In this document: positions 25,746 to 35,041 of the stretch, in pieces
How the letters are laid out: each line of letters starts with the position of its first letter
How positions within the stretch are numbered: the stretch's first letter is position 1
Assembly (NCBI RefSeq): GCF_020829665.1
Contig: NZ_JAIVFT010000007.1
Span: forward strand, 62,001 to 126,000
Direction of reading: 5' to 3'
Length of the DNA stretch: 64,000 bases
Origin: Nostoc sp. CHAB 5824
GTDB taxonomy: Bacteria; Cyanobacteriota; Cyanobacteriia; Cyanobacteriales; Nostocaceae
The notes under the pieces: model-generated
What the model saw: the letters and a program-made list of their open reading frames with translations, nothing else
Told to the model about the DNA's origin: nothing
The model's database searches: none
Made by a program: the position numbers and the translations under genes

Positions 25746-28655
25746 CTACCTAATGTTTTTTTCTGCTAACACAGATGGCCCAGCAGTAACGACTACGATT
25801 TGATCTGGGTGGAGTAACTCACGAGCCGCTTGATTAACTTCAGTAAGGGTGACTTTCTGGATTTTGTCAGTAAAAGAGTGCAATTCTATTTTATCTAGTC
25901 CATATACCTCATTCATCAGAATTCTATCTGTTAATTCCTCTGGGTTTGCCAGTGAAACATTGTAGTTGCTGATAAGGGTGCGTTTAGCTGTTTCTACTTC
26001 CAGTGCAGTGACACCTTGTTGATGGATTTGCTGTAGCATTTGGCGGGTGCTAGCGATCGCTTTCTTGCTATCTTCTGGACTAGTTTGCATTTCTATCAAA
26101 AATGTGCCTGCATTCTTCCCAGCCTGGAAGGAGCTATAAATTCCATAGCTTAAACCTTGGCGATCGCGCACTTCTGCACCCAGTCTACTAGAAAGGGTAT
26201 CGCCTCCCAAAATCTGGTTCAATACTAAGGCTGCGTGAAACCGAGGATCATAACGCTTAATACCTGTGTAACCCATATATGTAACAGCTTGGGCTTTACC
26301 TGGTAAAACTGGGTTGACACTGAATATTTTCTCTGGTATTGATACCGGGGGATATTTTAATGTTGGTGCTTGGCCGCTAACTTCCCAGTTCCCAAACTCA
26401 TTTTTAATGAGCGATCGCACTTTGTCTAGATCAAAATCTCCCACCAGCGCCAACACTGTCGTGTCTGGACGATAATGTTTACCTTTGAAATCAATCACAT
26501 CCTGACGCTGAATCTGCTGTAAACTCTCCTCTGTGGGAAAGGTGTGTAAGGGATGTTTTTCCGGGTAAATTGACTGAACAAATATTCTTCTGGCTACTTC
26601 TGATGGCTCATCTAGTTCCAGTTGCAGATCAGTTAAAGTTTGTTGGCGATGCAGTTCCAACTCTTTGGCTGGAAAGGTACTATTTTTAACAACATCAGCC
26701 AATATTTTAAGGAGTATCGGCAAATCAAGAGCTAAACTATCACCTTCGATATGCACGCCTTCGCGGTTGGCTTGAAAGTCTAAACTCGCACCTCTTTCTG
26801 CCAACACTTTGGCAATAGTTAAGACATCCTTGCTCTTAGTGCCATTTAGCAAATTCTCTGCGACAAAAGCAGCTAGTCCAGCTTTACTTTCTGGATCAAA
26901 TTCTGTCCCGGCTTGAATGTAGCCGCTCAAGGTAACGGTGGGAGTACTATGATCGGGTAACAGTAATAACCGCAGTCCGTTAGTAAATTTGAATTCCTGT
27001 GGTAAAACTTGGGCGATGTCTTCTCTACCAGAGGTTTTGCCAACAACGGCAAGCAACGCATTTGTAGCTAAATCCACAGGCGGTAAGTACTTCACTACCT
27101 CAGGCAGAAGCACAGGTGCGCCAGGAGAGAAATTCTCTGTAGTTTGGGCCGAGTCTGGTTTGTCACCAACCCCTGTTATCCGCTTCTGGGTTGGTTCAAA
27201 AAAGCCTACTGTCCTGGCTCCTTTTGTGAGGTATTTGTTAATGACGGCTACAACGTCCGTCGGCTTTACCAGACGGACAGCAGCCAAATAGCGGTCTGTG
27301 TAGCGATAATCACCAGCAGTTGTCTCATCATTGCCCAATTGCATTCCCTGAGAAGTAATATCACGGTTACTCAAAATTACATCTGCTGTTAATTGGGTTT
27401 TAGCTCGTTCAACTTCCTCTAATGTCACGCCTTTTTCTGCTACATTGGCGATCGCACTACTCAACACTGAGTCAATTTTTTTCAAATCTTGTTTAGAACC
27501 TGCTGTCACCAACACCTCATACCAGCCAGATTCTCGCAAACTGTTAACAGATGCCGTTAATTCACTAGCTAAACCTGATTCCACCAATGCCTGATAAAGT
27601 CTAGAATTCCGTCCCTCTGTCAAGATGTAATCCATCACATCCAGCGCTGGCACATCCGGTTGATTCACATCGGGTAGCGGATAAACCGCCTGCAACAGCC
27701 GCCCTGCTCCCGGTTCTCGCAATACTATTGGGGATGATGAGGATGAGGGAGAAATAACTCCTGCCAACGCTCTCTGCGAGACGCTGCGCGTAGCTTGCTT
27801 CCACGAAGTGGTACGCGGACTCGCTAACGCTGCGCTATCCTGCCTCTTCGGTAGTTTGCCAAATACTTCTTTAATTGTTTCCAGGGTATTTGCAGTTTGA
27901 AAATCTCCAACAATTACTAAGACAGCATTATCGGGGCTGTAAAAATTGCGGTAATATTTTTGTACCTGCTCAACTTCAAATTTCTCGACATCAGCTTTGG
28001 TACCACCTACAGGCAACCCATAAGCATGATTGGGAAACACCGCCTGCATGACGGCGCGGTTGAGGCGATATTCTGGACTATTTTCGTAACCCTGCAACTC
28101 AGAAATTACTACCCGCTTTTCACTCGCCAGTTGTTCTGGCTCAATCTGGGAATTTTCCATTCTGTCTGCTTCCAGCATTAAGAGCGCTTTCAGCTTGTTT
28201 CGTTCCACAGTACCGTAATATGCAGTTTGGTCATAGCTGGTAAAAGCATTGGAATCACTACCTAAAGCACTAAACAAACGTCCAAATTGAATCGGACGAT
28301 TTTTCGTGCCTTTAAACATCATGTGTTCCAACTGATGGGCAATGCCATTCACGCCCGGTTCTTCGTTGCGTGAGCCAACCTTGTACCACACCTGCACCGT
28401 CACCACTGGCGCAGTATGCACTTCCTTTGTGAGGACAGTTAGACCATTCTCCAGCACTGTCTTACGGACATTTTCTGTCAGTGTTGAGGGCATTATTCTT
28501 TTTGCTAACAAGGTTGACTGGTATTTTTCTTTGTTAGATATGGCTGCATGTTGGCTATGAGCTGGTTGATCACTCAGTAAAAAAACCGCTACTAGCCATA
28601 AGCTTAAGATTAATAACGGCGCGGGATATTTATAAAATCTGGAAAATTCATACAT
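25746..28655 (-). CDS. M16 family metallopeptidase (two-domain)
   Basis: A 969-residue protein with two M16 units. An N-terminal signal-anchor (APLLILSLWLVAVFLLSDQP) suggests periplasmic export. The first unit holds the inverted zinc motif HxxEH (IAHQLEHMMFKG) with the distal glutamate in ALLMLEADRMENS. A second, probably inactive unit begins near residue 560 (LPQEFKFTNGLRLLLLPDHS). Such two-domain enzymes form clam-shell chambers that degrade small peptides or process other proteins. Between the units' repeats the linker contains a repeat-derived insertion (coding for TTSWKQATRSVSQRALAG, about residues 277-295). The start is ATG. Confidence 0.92.
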   Translation of the reverse strand: MYEFSRFYKYPAPLLILSLWLVAVFLLSDQPAHSQHAAISNKEKYQSTLLAKRIMPSTLTENVRKTVLENGLTVLTKEVHTAPVVTVQVWYKVGSRNEEPGVNGIAHQLEHMMFKGTKNRPIQFGRLFSALGSDSNAFTSYDQTAYYGTVERNKLKALLMLEADRMENSQIEPEQLASEKRVVISELQGYENSPEYRLNRAVMQAVFPNHAYGLPVGGTKADVEKFEVEQVQKYYRNFYSPDNAVLVIVGDFQTANTLETIKEVFGKLPKRQDSAALASPRTTSWKQATRSVSQRALAGVISPSSSSSPIVLREPGAGRLLQAVYPLPDVNQPDVPALDVMDYILTEGRNSRLYQALVESGLASELTASVNSLRESGWYEVLVTAGSKQDLKKIDSVLSSAIANVAEKGVTLEEVERAKTQLTADVILSNRDITSQGMQLGNDETTAGDYRYTDRYLAAVRLVKPTDVVAVINKYLTKGARTVGFFEPTQKRITGVGDKPDSAQTTENFSPGAPVLLPEVVKYLPPVDLATNALLAVVGKTSGREDIAQVLPQEFKFTNGLRLLLLPDHSTPTVTLSGYIQAGTEFDPESKAGLAAFVAENLLNGTKSKDVLTIAKVLAERGASLDFQANREGVHIEGDSLALDLPILLKILADVVKNSTFPAKELELHRQQTLTDLQLELDEPSEVARRIFVQSIYPEKHPLHTFPTEESLQQIQRQDVIDFKGKHYRPDTTVLALVGDFDLDKVRSLIKNEFGNWEVSGQAPTLKYPPVSIPEKIFSVNPVLPGKAQAVTYMGYTGIKRYDPRFHAALVLNQILGGDTLSSRLGAEVRDRQGLSYGIYSSFQAGKNAGTFLIEMQTSPEDSKKAIASTRQMLQQIHQQGVTALEVETAKRTLISNYNVSLANPEELTDRILMNEVYGLDKIELHSFTDKIQKVTLTEVNQAARELLHPDQIVVVTAGPSVLAEKNIR
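27768..27838. repeat. Dispersed palindromic-type repeat inside the M16 gene
   Basis: GCGAGACGCTGCGCGTAGCT and the following TGCTTCCACGAAGTGGTACG form a GC-rich unit whose core (CTGCG-TAGCTTGCTT) recurs at 6807-6835 and 6889-6915 and inverted near 41920. Here it lies in a protein linker without breaking the frame. A CCACGAAGTGG hairpin is visible within it. Confidence 0.75.
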
Positions 28656-28797
28656 TTATTTAGTAGATATATCTGTAAATTAAATTACATAGTTATTTTG
28701 GGGAGCGACCATAGTTTAATCTGGCAACAAAATCTGTTACCTCGGTAACAATACAGAAAAACAATATATTAGCAATAAAGGTAATAAAAAAGCTAAA

Positions 28798-29241
28798 TTA
28801 TGGGAGTTTTGCTAAAACCCGAATAAATTCTAGAGGTAAGCCATCGGTATCGGCGATGAAAGCCACTTCGTAAATGCGATCGCCTATTTGCTGTTGTGTC
28901 GGTTCTAAAAGCACCTTCAACGGTTGTAATTCTTCAAGTTGGCTCTCAGCAGCTAGAGAAACACGTTTTTGTAAACTTGTCAACCAACTAGGTAAATCTG
29001 GTGTAATCTCAGTTAAATCAAACGAGAGATGATAATATCCCACATAATGCTCGTCAGCAAACGCATCTGGGGCTGGTTTTGGTTCAGGAATTTGGATCAG
29101 TTCAATTCTGCCGCCCAATCCTTCCATCCAGCAAGCTAGGGTGTAGCCTGTAGTAAAGCGTTCCGAAATTGTAAACCCTAAATGTTCGTAGAAAGCGATC
29201 GCTCGATGAATATTCGCAGTCCGAATAGAAGCGTGGTGCAT
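28798..29241 (-). CDS. VOC (glyoxalase/bleomycin-resistance) family protein
   Basis: A 147-residue protein with the VOC paired beta-alpha-beta-beta-beta fold. The first module starts MHHASIRTANIHRAIAFYEH LGF, with a metal-ligand-like His at residue 2-3 and FTTGYTLACWMEGLGGRIEL. The second module has YYHLSFDL and ends YEVAFIADTDGLPLEFIRVL, with the acidic ligand Glu in LEFI. This matches the lactoylglutathione lyase/dioxygenase superfamily, but the substrate is not determined. The start is ATG. Confidence 0.88.
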   Translation of the reverse strand: MHHASIRTANIHRAIAFYEHLGFTISERFTTGYTLACWMEGLGGRIELIQIPEPKPAPDAFADEHYVGYYHLSFDLTEITPDLPSWLTSLQKRVSLAAESQLEELQPLKVLLEPTQQQIGDRIYEVAFIADTDGLPLEFIRVLAKLP

Positions 29242-29327
29242 AATTTGTCCTTTGTCAGTTGTCCTTTGTCAGTTGTCCTTTGTTATTCACTAATGACAAA
29301 TGACCAAGGACTAATGACAAATGACCA
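29242..29327. repeat. Short tandem repeat tract (TTGTCCTTTGTCAG / AATGACAAATGACC)
   Basis: TTGTCCTTTGTCAG repeated three times is followed by AATGACAAATGACC words, its approximate complement, so the tract can fold into a stem. It fills the gap between the TIGR02652-like and VOC genes. Confidence 0.8.
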
Positions 29328-29840
29328 TTACTCAAACAACCTGAAATAGGGGTAGCGTACAGGGACGCCAGGCTCTTTTTCCAAGTCAAAATTAATCACT
29401 TCCCAACAGGGATCTTCTGAGGTATCGGGGCTAAACTCCACAGGTAAGCCGTACAAACGTGCAGCAATAGCCTCTGGTTGTCCAGAACGCCAAGGCGTGC
29501 TGCGTTCTAAATAGCCACTCATCAATTCCTGATAGCGTCGAGCAATAATTACTCGTGTTGCTCTATAGCCTTGGGTATAGAGCTTATCTAATGCTTCGTG
29601 AATTTCAAAGCGAATACCATCGGGATGAGTATGCTGTCTATACCATTCATTATTCCACCTCCGCCAATGACGCCCAGATTGCAAATGGATTAACTCTCCA
29701 TTTTTAGGATTAGCTTCAAATGCGCCATGACGCGAACACAAATAGGTATCTGTTAATGTCAGCGCCGGAATAGTCTGACGACAATGGGGACACTGTATTT
29801 CAGGCCCAAACATTGGGTACTGCAAGCCTGGATTCATCAT
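29328..29840 (-). CDS. Cyanobacterial zinc-ribbon-like protein (TIGR02652-type)
   Basis: A 170-residue protein beginning MMNPGLQYPMFGPEIQCPHC. Its CPHC pair and the later LCSRHG could form a zinc ribbon, followed by a Trp/Arg-rich middle (GRHWRRWNNEWYRQH) and the conserved PYFRLFE end. I recall this as a conserved cyanobacterial family annotated TIGR02652; the function is unknown. It is likely co-transcribed with the VOC gene, which follows in the same direction. Confidence 0.7.
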   Translation of the reverse strand: MMNPGLQYPMFGPEIQCPHCRQTIPALTLTDTYLCSRHGAFEANPKNGELIHLQSGRHWRRWNNEWYRQHTHPDGIRFEIHEALDKLYTQGYRATRVIIARRYQELMSGYLERSTPWRSGQPEAIAARLYGLPVEFSPDTSEDPCWEVINFDLEKEPGVPVRYPYFRLFE

Positions 29841-30079
29841 GAAGTGCGTACAAACATAATTTTGTCTTCACCAGCACTAGTGTATTGGATTATACACTTC
29901 GGCTCCATCACTTTGGGTTAATTGCTCACTGCTGCACAGACACGGAGTTGCAGCAGGAACATTGTTCACTAGTGTTTTCCTCACTATAGAGGCTTGACGC
30001 TGTGATATCCTAGTTGTGCAACCAGCCTCAAAGGTTGGAGTTTCTCCAGTGTTCCTGGGTACCATATTCATATTCTATC

Positions 30080-30607
30080 GTGTCTACCGCTTCTTACTGG
30101 ACATCTGTCGATTTTTCTCAAGCTGCCTTTATCGCAGCCAATGCTATTGTTATGGGTTCGGTAAATATAGCAGCAGGGGTAAGCATTTGGTATGGAGCAG
30201 TGGTTAGGGGAGATGTGGAACGGATTGAAATTGGCGAATGCACAAATATTCAGGATGGTGCAATTCTACATGGAGATCCTGGTTCCCCGACAATTTTAGA
30301 AGATTATGTTACCGTAGGGCATCGCGCTGTGGTACATTCCGCTTACATTGAACGTGGAAGTTTGATTGGCATTGGCGCGGTGATTTTAGACGGGGTACGA
30401 GTAGGTGCTGGTAGCATTATCGGTGCTGGTGCAGTCGTAACCAAAGATGTACCTCCCTTATCCTTAGTTGTGGGCATTCCTGGCAAAGTCTTACGGCAAG
30501 TAACAGAGGCTGAAGCCGCAGAACTGATTGAACACGCTCAACGTTACCAAAAGTTAGCTTTAGTTCATGCTGGCAAGGGTACTGATATCGGCTTTAAGAA
30601 GTCTTAG
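30080..30607 (+). CDS. Gamma-class carbonic anhydrase family protein (left-handed beta-helix)
   Basis: From the GTG at 30080 ([19 protein letters not shown]) a 175-residue protein built of hexapeptide repeats. The zinc-ligand histidines of gamma carbonic anhydrases appear in place ([21 protein letters not shown]). The pattern [20 protein letters not shown] and [12 protein letters not shown] is typical of the YrdA/CcmM-N-like branch. It may hydrate CO2, or act as a subunit of a larger complex such as NDH-1. An in-frame TTG at 30014 would add 22 poorly conserved residues. Confidence 0.88.
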   Translation: MSTASYWTSVDFSQAAFIAANAIVMGSVNIAAGVSIWYGAVVRGDVERIEIGECTNIQDGAILHGDPGSPTILEDYVTVGHRAVVHSAYIERGSLIGIGAVILDGVRVGAGSIIGAGAVVTKDVPPLSLVVGIPGKVLRQVTEAEAAELIEHAQRYQKLALVHAGKGTDIGFKKS

Positions 30608-30784
30608 AGAGTGCAAAGATGGGGAGAGGGAGCAGGGGGCAAAGAAGAAATAACTAATGTTTAATGCCCCATAATTTAAACATTCTTTACATATCTAGTT
30701 GGAAAAATTGCCCACTTCAGCTAAAAATAAAAATGAGAGCAGTTGACAAAACTTTAATTTCTACTTAAGAGAGGGGTTCTAGAT

Positions 30785-30910
30785 ATGGATATCGATTACC
30801 GTATAGCGATCGTTTTAGCACCAGTTGTCATTGCTGCTAGCTGGGCAGTGTTTAATATTGGCGCTGCGGCTTTAAGACAAATTCAAGGCTTTTTGGATAG
30901 AGAAGCTTAA
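30785..30910 (+). CDS. psbY: Photosystem II protein Y
   Basis: A 41-residue single-helix protein, [20 protein letters not shown] then [20 protein letters not shown] plus Ala, matching PsbY of cyanobacteria and plastids almost throughout. PsbY is a peripheral small subunit of photosystem II near cytochrome b559. The ATG is preceded by a strong GAGAGGGG ribosome site. Confidence 0.96.
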   Translation: MDIDYRIAIVLAPVVIAASWAVFNIGAAALRQIQGFLDREA

Positions 30911-30979
30911 AGTCGGCTCAATATCATCAACCTTCAGCCGATTGTTTCTCTTCACAGAGGCAGTCGGTTTTATTCATAT

Positions 30980-31116
30980 CGATTAATTGAGCATTGGGCA
31001 TGGGGCATTGAAAAAAGGCAGAGGAGCAAGGAAAAGGGTGCAGAGGAGAGGAATTTTCCCCCTGCCTCCCCTGCCTCCCCTGCTTCCCCTGCTCCCTCAT
31101 CCCCCACCCCTCTTCC
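30980..31116. repeat. G/C-rich short repeat tract just upstream of folC
   Basis: GGGCATGGGGCATTG and GGCAGAGGAGCAAGG words are followed by CCCCTGCCTCCCCTGCCTCC, their rough complement. The tract runs right up to the folC start, so it occupies the ribosome-binding region. A long stem can form between about 31018-31045 and 31060-31095. Confidence 0.7.
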
Positions 31117-32406
31117 TTGGATATCGATTCTGTAATACAACCCCTGCAACGCTTTGGTGTCCATCTAGGACTCGATCGCATTGTCAACCTATTGGCAAAG
31201 CTTGGTAATCCTCATCACCAAGTCCCAATAATTCACGTGGCTGGCACCAATGGTAAAGGTTCTGTCTGTGCCTATCTTTCCTCAGTACTCACTGAAGCTG
31301 GTTATCGTACAGGACGATACACTTCACCGCATTTAGTCGATTGGACGGAACGTATTTGTTTGAATGAACAGCCAATTTCCTCTGAGGAATTGAGCCAATT
31401 ATTAGAAAAAGTCCAAGTAGTTATTCGTGCTGGTGATGAATCGGCAACTCAGTTTGAAGTAATTACCGCAGCTGCTTGGTTATATTTTGCCCAGCAACAA
31501 GTCGATATAGCTGTGGTAGAAGTCGGACTAGGAGGACGCTTAGATGCTACAAATGTATGCTTGGAACCCCTGGTTACTACTATCACTTCCATCAGCCGGG
31601 AACACTGGCAGCAACTTGGCCCTACCGTCGCTGATATTGCTAGAGAAAAAGCTGGTATCCTTAAGCCTGGATGTCCCGTTGTGGTTGGACAATTGCCAGC
31701 GGATGCAGAAGAAGTGGTACGATCGCGTGCTTTAGAATTACAATGCCCGATTTTTACGCCTCAACCCGCTCGTCAAACAGATCCAGGATGGGCGGAATAT
31801 CAAAGTATTCAAAATTCAAAGTTAATTAAATACCCTTTGCCTTTAGCGGGACAAATTCAATTAACTAATTCAGCTTTGGCTTTAACTGTTTTAGAAATTC
31901 TCCAACAACAGGGTTGGCAAATTTCTGAAGAAGCCATAACTAACGGCATGGCAAAAACTAAATGGCCGGGGCGGATGCAATGGACTACCTGGAAAAACCA
32001 TAAATTATTACTTGATGGTGCCCATAATACAGCCGCTGCCCAAGTTCTTCGCCAGTATGTCGATAGCTTAAATGCAGTTAACCATGAGCCAGTCAATTGG
32101 GTTATGGGAATGTTTTCCGATAAGGATCATGCTGATATTTTTGCCGCCTTACTGCGGCCAGGCGATCGCCTTTTTTTAGTCCCAATACCCATAGAACCTT
32201 GGCCTGGTAGAACTTCCGCTGATTTAGACTACTTAGCAAACCTAGCTTACAGCCTCTGTCCAGAATTAAGCGATCGCCAAATACATCCAGATTTATTCAC
32301 AGCATTAGAAGCCGCAACCTCAACCGCTACCACAGACGATTTAATCGTTTTGTGTGGTTCCCTTTATCTAGTAGGGAATTTTTTACAAACAGGGAGTGGG
32401 GAGTAG
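31117..32406 (+). CDS. folC: Bifunctional folylpolyglutamate synthase / dihydrofolate synthase
   Basis: Adds glutamate to dihydropteroate and to folates. The 429-residue Mur-ligase-type protein has the P-loop HVAGTNGKGSVCAYLSS (about 41-57), the omega-loop TSPHLVDWTERI, FEVITAAAWLYFA and VVEVGLGGRLDATN, and the C-terminal domain LLDGAHNTAAA. I place the start at the TTG at 31117 (MDIDSVIQPLQRFGVHLG), which matches homologue starts. There is no Shine-Dalgarno because a repeat tract directly abuts. The opening dozen bases (TGGATATCGATT) are identical to those of psbY 330 bases upstream, probably by chance. Confidence 0.93.
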   Translation: MDIDSVIQPLQRFGVHLGLDRIVNLLAKLGNPHHQVPIIHVAGTNGKGSVCAYLSSVLTEAGYRTGRYTSPHLVDWTERICLNEQPISSEELSQLLEKVQVVIRAGDESATQFEVITAAAWLYFAQQQVDIAVVEVGLGGRLDATNVCLEPLVTTITSISREHWQQLGPTVADIAREKAGILKPGCPVVVGQLPADAEEVVRSRALELQCPIFTPQPARQTDPGWAEYQSIQNSKLIKYPLPLAGQIQLTNSALALTVLEILQQQGWQISEEAITNGMAKTKWPGRMQWTTWKNHKLLLDGAHNTAAAQVLRQYVDSLNAVNHEPVNWVMGMFSDKDHADIFAALLRPGDRLFLVPIPIEPWPGRTSADLDYLANLAYSLCPELSDRQIHPDLFTALEAATSTATTDDLIVLCGSLYLVGNFLQTGSGE

Positions 32407-32490
32407 GGGGTGGGAGAAGCAGGGGGAGCAGGGGAAGAAGAACTATTGATTATTGCCCAATGCCCAATACCCAAAGCCAAATCCCCTAAT

Positions 32491-33789
32491 TTATCTATTG
32501 TTCCACTCTTGCGCCGCATCTTCTACAGCTTTATCTACAGTCTTCTCCCCTAACATTGCTGCTTGCAAGTTCTCGTAAACTGCCTTTTGCAATTTATTAA
32601 AATCCTTCAATGTGGGAGTTAATATTTCTGCTTGTTGCAGTTGTTTAGCAGTGATAACTCGTGCTTTTTCAACAGTTAAAGCATTAGCTGGAACATTTTT
32701 AAAGTAACTATCAGACAATGCCTTGACTGTAGAAGGTAGCACATTTGCAGCTTTAGCAAAGGCTAACTGATTTTCGTCGTTGGTAACAAATAAAGCAAAT
32801 TTCACAGCGCCGTCTGGTTGTTTGCTATCGCGGGGAATAACTAGGTTCATCACCGCGACATTTTTCTTACCTGTATCACCAGTGAGTTGAGGTGCTATTT
32901 CCGAAGCTTGAGCAATTTTCGGGGCATTATTAGCGATCGTTTTCAGAAACTCTGGCCCAGAAGCTAGAAACGCAGTCTCTCCAGATTGGTATAAATCGAT
33001 CGCGTGGCGATGTCCTTGCGTCAAAGCTTCTTTAGGAAGCAACCCTTTTTTATACAAGTCTACCCAATACTGAAATGCTGCCTTACCTGGTGCTGAATTA
33101 AACGCCGCTTTCCCCTCAGCATCTACTAAAGTGACTCCCATTTGCACGAAAGATTCCAGCACTTCACCGGAATCTTGTGGTACGAAAGTCACAAAAAAGG
33201 CATATTTGCCAGTCTTATCTTTAATTTGTTGCGCTGCCTGTGCCAATTCTGCGTAGGTTGTGGGTGATTTATTGATACCTGCCTGTTTTAATAAATCAGT
33301 GTTATAAATGGTTAGCCGTGTGGTGAGATACCAGGGAATCCCAAAACTCTTGCCATTAAGCGTGCTTGCCTTCCATATATTCGGTAAATAGGAGGAACGT
33401 ACATCATTTGGGACTTTCGCATCTAAATCTAACCAGGCATTTCGTCCCGCAAGTTGGGAAGCAAAACCCGGATTGAGGTTAACTACATCAGGTGGCGTTT
33501 TTGCTGAGACAGCTGTTAAAATTTTGTTCTCCATCGCCGCCCAAGGTACATCGACCCAGTTAATCTTTATACCTGGATTTTGCGATTCAAAATTTGCAAT
33601 TAGGCTTTTGAAATAGTCGGTAAATTGAGGTTGAAGTTGCATTGTCCAAAACTCAATAGTTGCCGCTCCTGAAGTAGCTTGTTTTGTACCTGTACTAACA
33701 TTACTTGTGCTGCAACTTACAATCCAACTGGTTAATAAGCCAAGAAGTGCCAAAGCAACAAGTTGTTTAAATTTTCTTAATTGAATCAT
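32491..33789 (-). CDS. ABC transporter sugar-binding lipoprotein (extracellular family 1)
   Basis: A 432-residue solute-binding protein with a lipoprotein signal: hydrophobic ALALLGLLTSWIVS then Cys (residue about 26). The mature part opens TIEFWTMQLQPQFTDYFKSL and has NPGIKINWVDVPWAAMENKI plus PPDVVNLNPGFASQLAG. GIPWYLTTRLTIYNTDLL and MNLVIPRDSKQPDGAVKF are typical of family 1 binding proteins (maltose/glycerol-phosphate type). No permease or ATPase gene is adjacent; the partner is probably elsewhere on the chromosome. It diverges from pilM. Confidence 0.9.
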   Translation of the reverse strand: MIQLRKFKQLVALALLGLLTSWIVSCSTSNVSTGTKQATSGAATIEFWTMQLQPQFTDYFKSLIANFESQNPGIKINWVDVPWAAMENKILTAVSAKTPPDVVNLNPGFASQLAGRNAWLDLDAKVPNDVRSSYLPNIWKASTLNGKSFGIPWYLTTRLTIYNTDLLKQAGINKSPTTYAELAQAAQQIKDKTGKYAFFVTFVPQDSGEVLESFVQMGVTLVDAEGKAAFNSAPGKAAFQYWVDLYKKGLLPKEALTQGHRHAIDLYQSGETAFLASGPEFLKTIANNAPKIAQASEIAPQLTGDTGKKNVAVMNLVIPRDSKQPDGAVKFALFVTNDENQLAFAKAANVLPSTVKALSDSYFKNVPANALTVEKARVITAKQLQQAEILTPTLKDFNKLQKAVYENLQAAMLGEKTVDKAVEDAAQEWNNR

Positions 33790-33930
33790 TTTCCCAGTAT
33801 TTTTACGCTTGATCAGTGTGAAAAGCTTAGTCAGAATTGTCGAGATTATAGGCTAAATAAATTACCTAGCACCAAGTCCGTTTCTTAGTATCATTTAAAT
33901 TTTCAATTTAGCAGTCCAGCGGGCACAACT

Positions 33931-35037
33931 GTGGTAAAAAGCTTCAATAGTCTGTTTGGCAAATCGAATAAAGGGGTCGGCATTGAACTTGCTCCCGAAC
34001 GGGTAAATGTAGTTCAGCTACGCAAGCAGCGTCAAGGCTTGAAACTAGAAACCTTTACATCAGTAGCAGTTCCCGAAGGTGTAGTTACTGATGGTCAAAT
34101 CACCGACCCCGCAGCAATGGCGCAATTAATCCAGCAGGCGCTAGCTGAGAGCAAAATCAAAACTTCTCGTGTTGCTACTGGTGTACCAGGGCGAGATTCC
34201 ATCGTTCGGATAATACCAGTGCCAGCAGAGTTAGATGACAAAGAACTGCGAGAAATGGTGCTTAACCATGAAGCAGGTTTATATTTACCCTATCCTCGTG
34301 AAGAGGCTGATGTAGATTATCAGAAACTTGGGTACTTTGTAGATGAAGATGGCATAGAAAAAGTACACGTACTCCTAGTTGCCACCCGCAAAGAGATAAC
34401 GGATACCTATATAAGTACATTCGAGCAGGCAGGATTACAAATTGATGTTTTAGAAATTAACAGTTTTGCTCTGATTCGGACTATTCGCGAGCAACTGCGA
34501 CAGTTTGGGCCGCAAGAAGCAGCAGTATTAGTTGATATAGAGTTCGATAGTACAGAAATCGCCATCATCGTTAACGGAGTGCCGCAATTTTCGCGCACAG
34601 TCCCAATAGGGACTTATCAAATGCAAACTGCCTTAGCAAGGGCAATGAGCTTACCCACATCACGAGATATGGAACTGTTACACGGAATGGTTATTCCCCC
34701 AACTCCCATAGACGGCGGGAAAACCGGCGTTACCGAACTCAATCCTGGTATGGCAGCCATATTGAGAGTATTGGGAGAACTAACGGATGAACTGCGTCGT
34801 TCCATCGATTTTTACCTCAATCAAAGTGAAAATTTGGAGGTAGCGCAGATTATATTGGCTGGGCCAGGAGGTGGACTCCAACAGCTAGATGAATTCTTTA
34901 CCCAACGATTAAGCTTGCCAACTACCCAAATAGATCCAATAGGGGCTTTGTCTTTGGAAGTTGACACTGATAAATATCCACAGGTGCAACGCTCTGGCTT
35001 GGCGATCGTACTTGGTCTAGGAATGCGGGAGGTATAA
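33931..35037 (+). CDS. pilM: Type IV pilus assembly protein PilM
   Basis: A 368-residue actin-like ATPase of the inner-membrane pilus alignment complex. It has the PilM opening (LFGKSNKGVGIELAPERVNV), phosphate-binding ATVGVPGRDSIVRI-like text (ATGVPGRDSIVRIIPVPAEL), VLVDIEFDSTEIAIIVNG and GPGGGLQQLDEFF. PilM binds the short N-terminal tail of PilN. The start is GTG at 33931. It opens pilM-pilN-pilO, with four bases to pilN. Confidence 0.96.
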   Translation: MVKSFNSLFGKSNKGVGIELAPERVNVVQLRKQRQGLKLETFTSVAVPEGVVTDGQITDPAAMAQLIQQALAESKIKTSRVATGVPGRDSIVRIIPVPAELDDKELREMVLNHEAGLYLPYPREEADVDYQKLGYFVDEDGIEKVHVLLVATRKEITDTYISTFEQAGLQIDVLEINSFALIRTIREQLRQFGPQEAAVLVDIEFDSTEIAIIVNGVPQFSRTVPIGTYQMQTALARAMSLPTSRDMELLHGMVIPPTPIDGGKTGVTELNPGMAAILRVLGELTDELRRSIDFYLNQSENLEVAQIILAGPGGGLQQLDEFFTQRLSLPTTQIDPIGALSLEVDTDKYPQVQRSGLAIVLGLGMREV

Positions 35038-35041
35038 GAAA

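Noticed and set aside
31117..31128. Shared TGGATATCGATT at psbY and folC starts as a common regulatory element
   Set aside because: It is the coding start of both (Met/Leu-Asp-Ile-Asp) and only 12 bases long; chance is enough.
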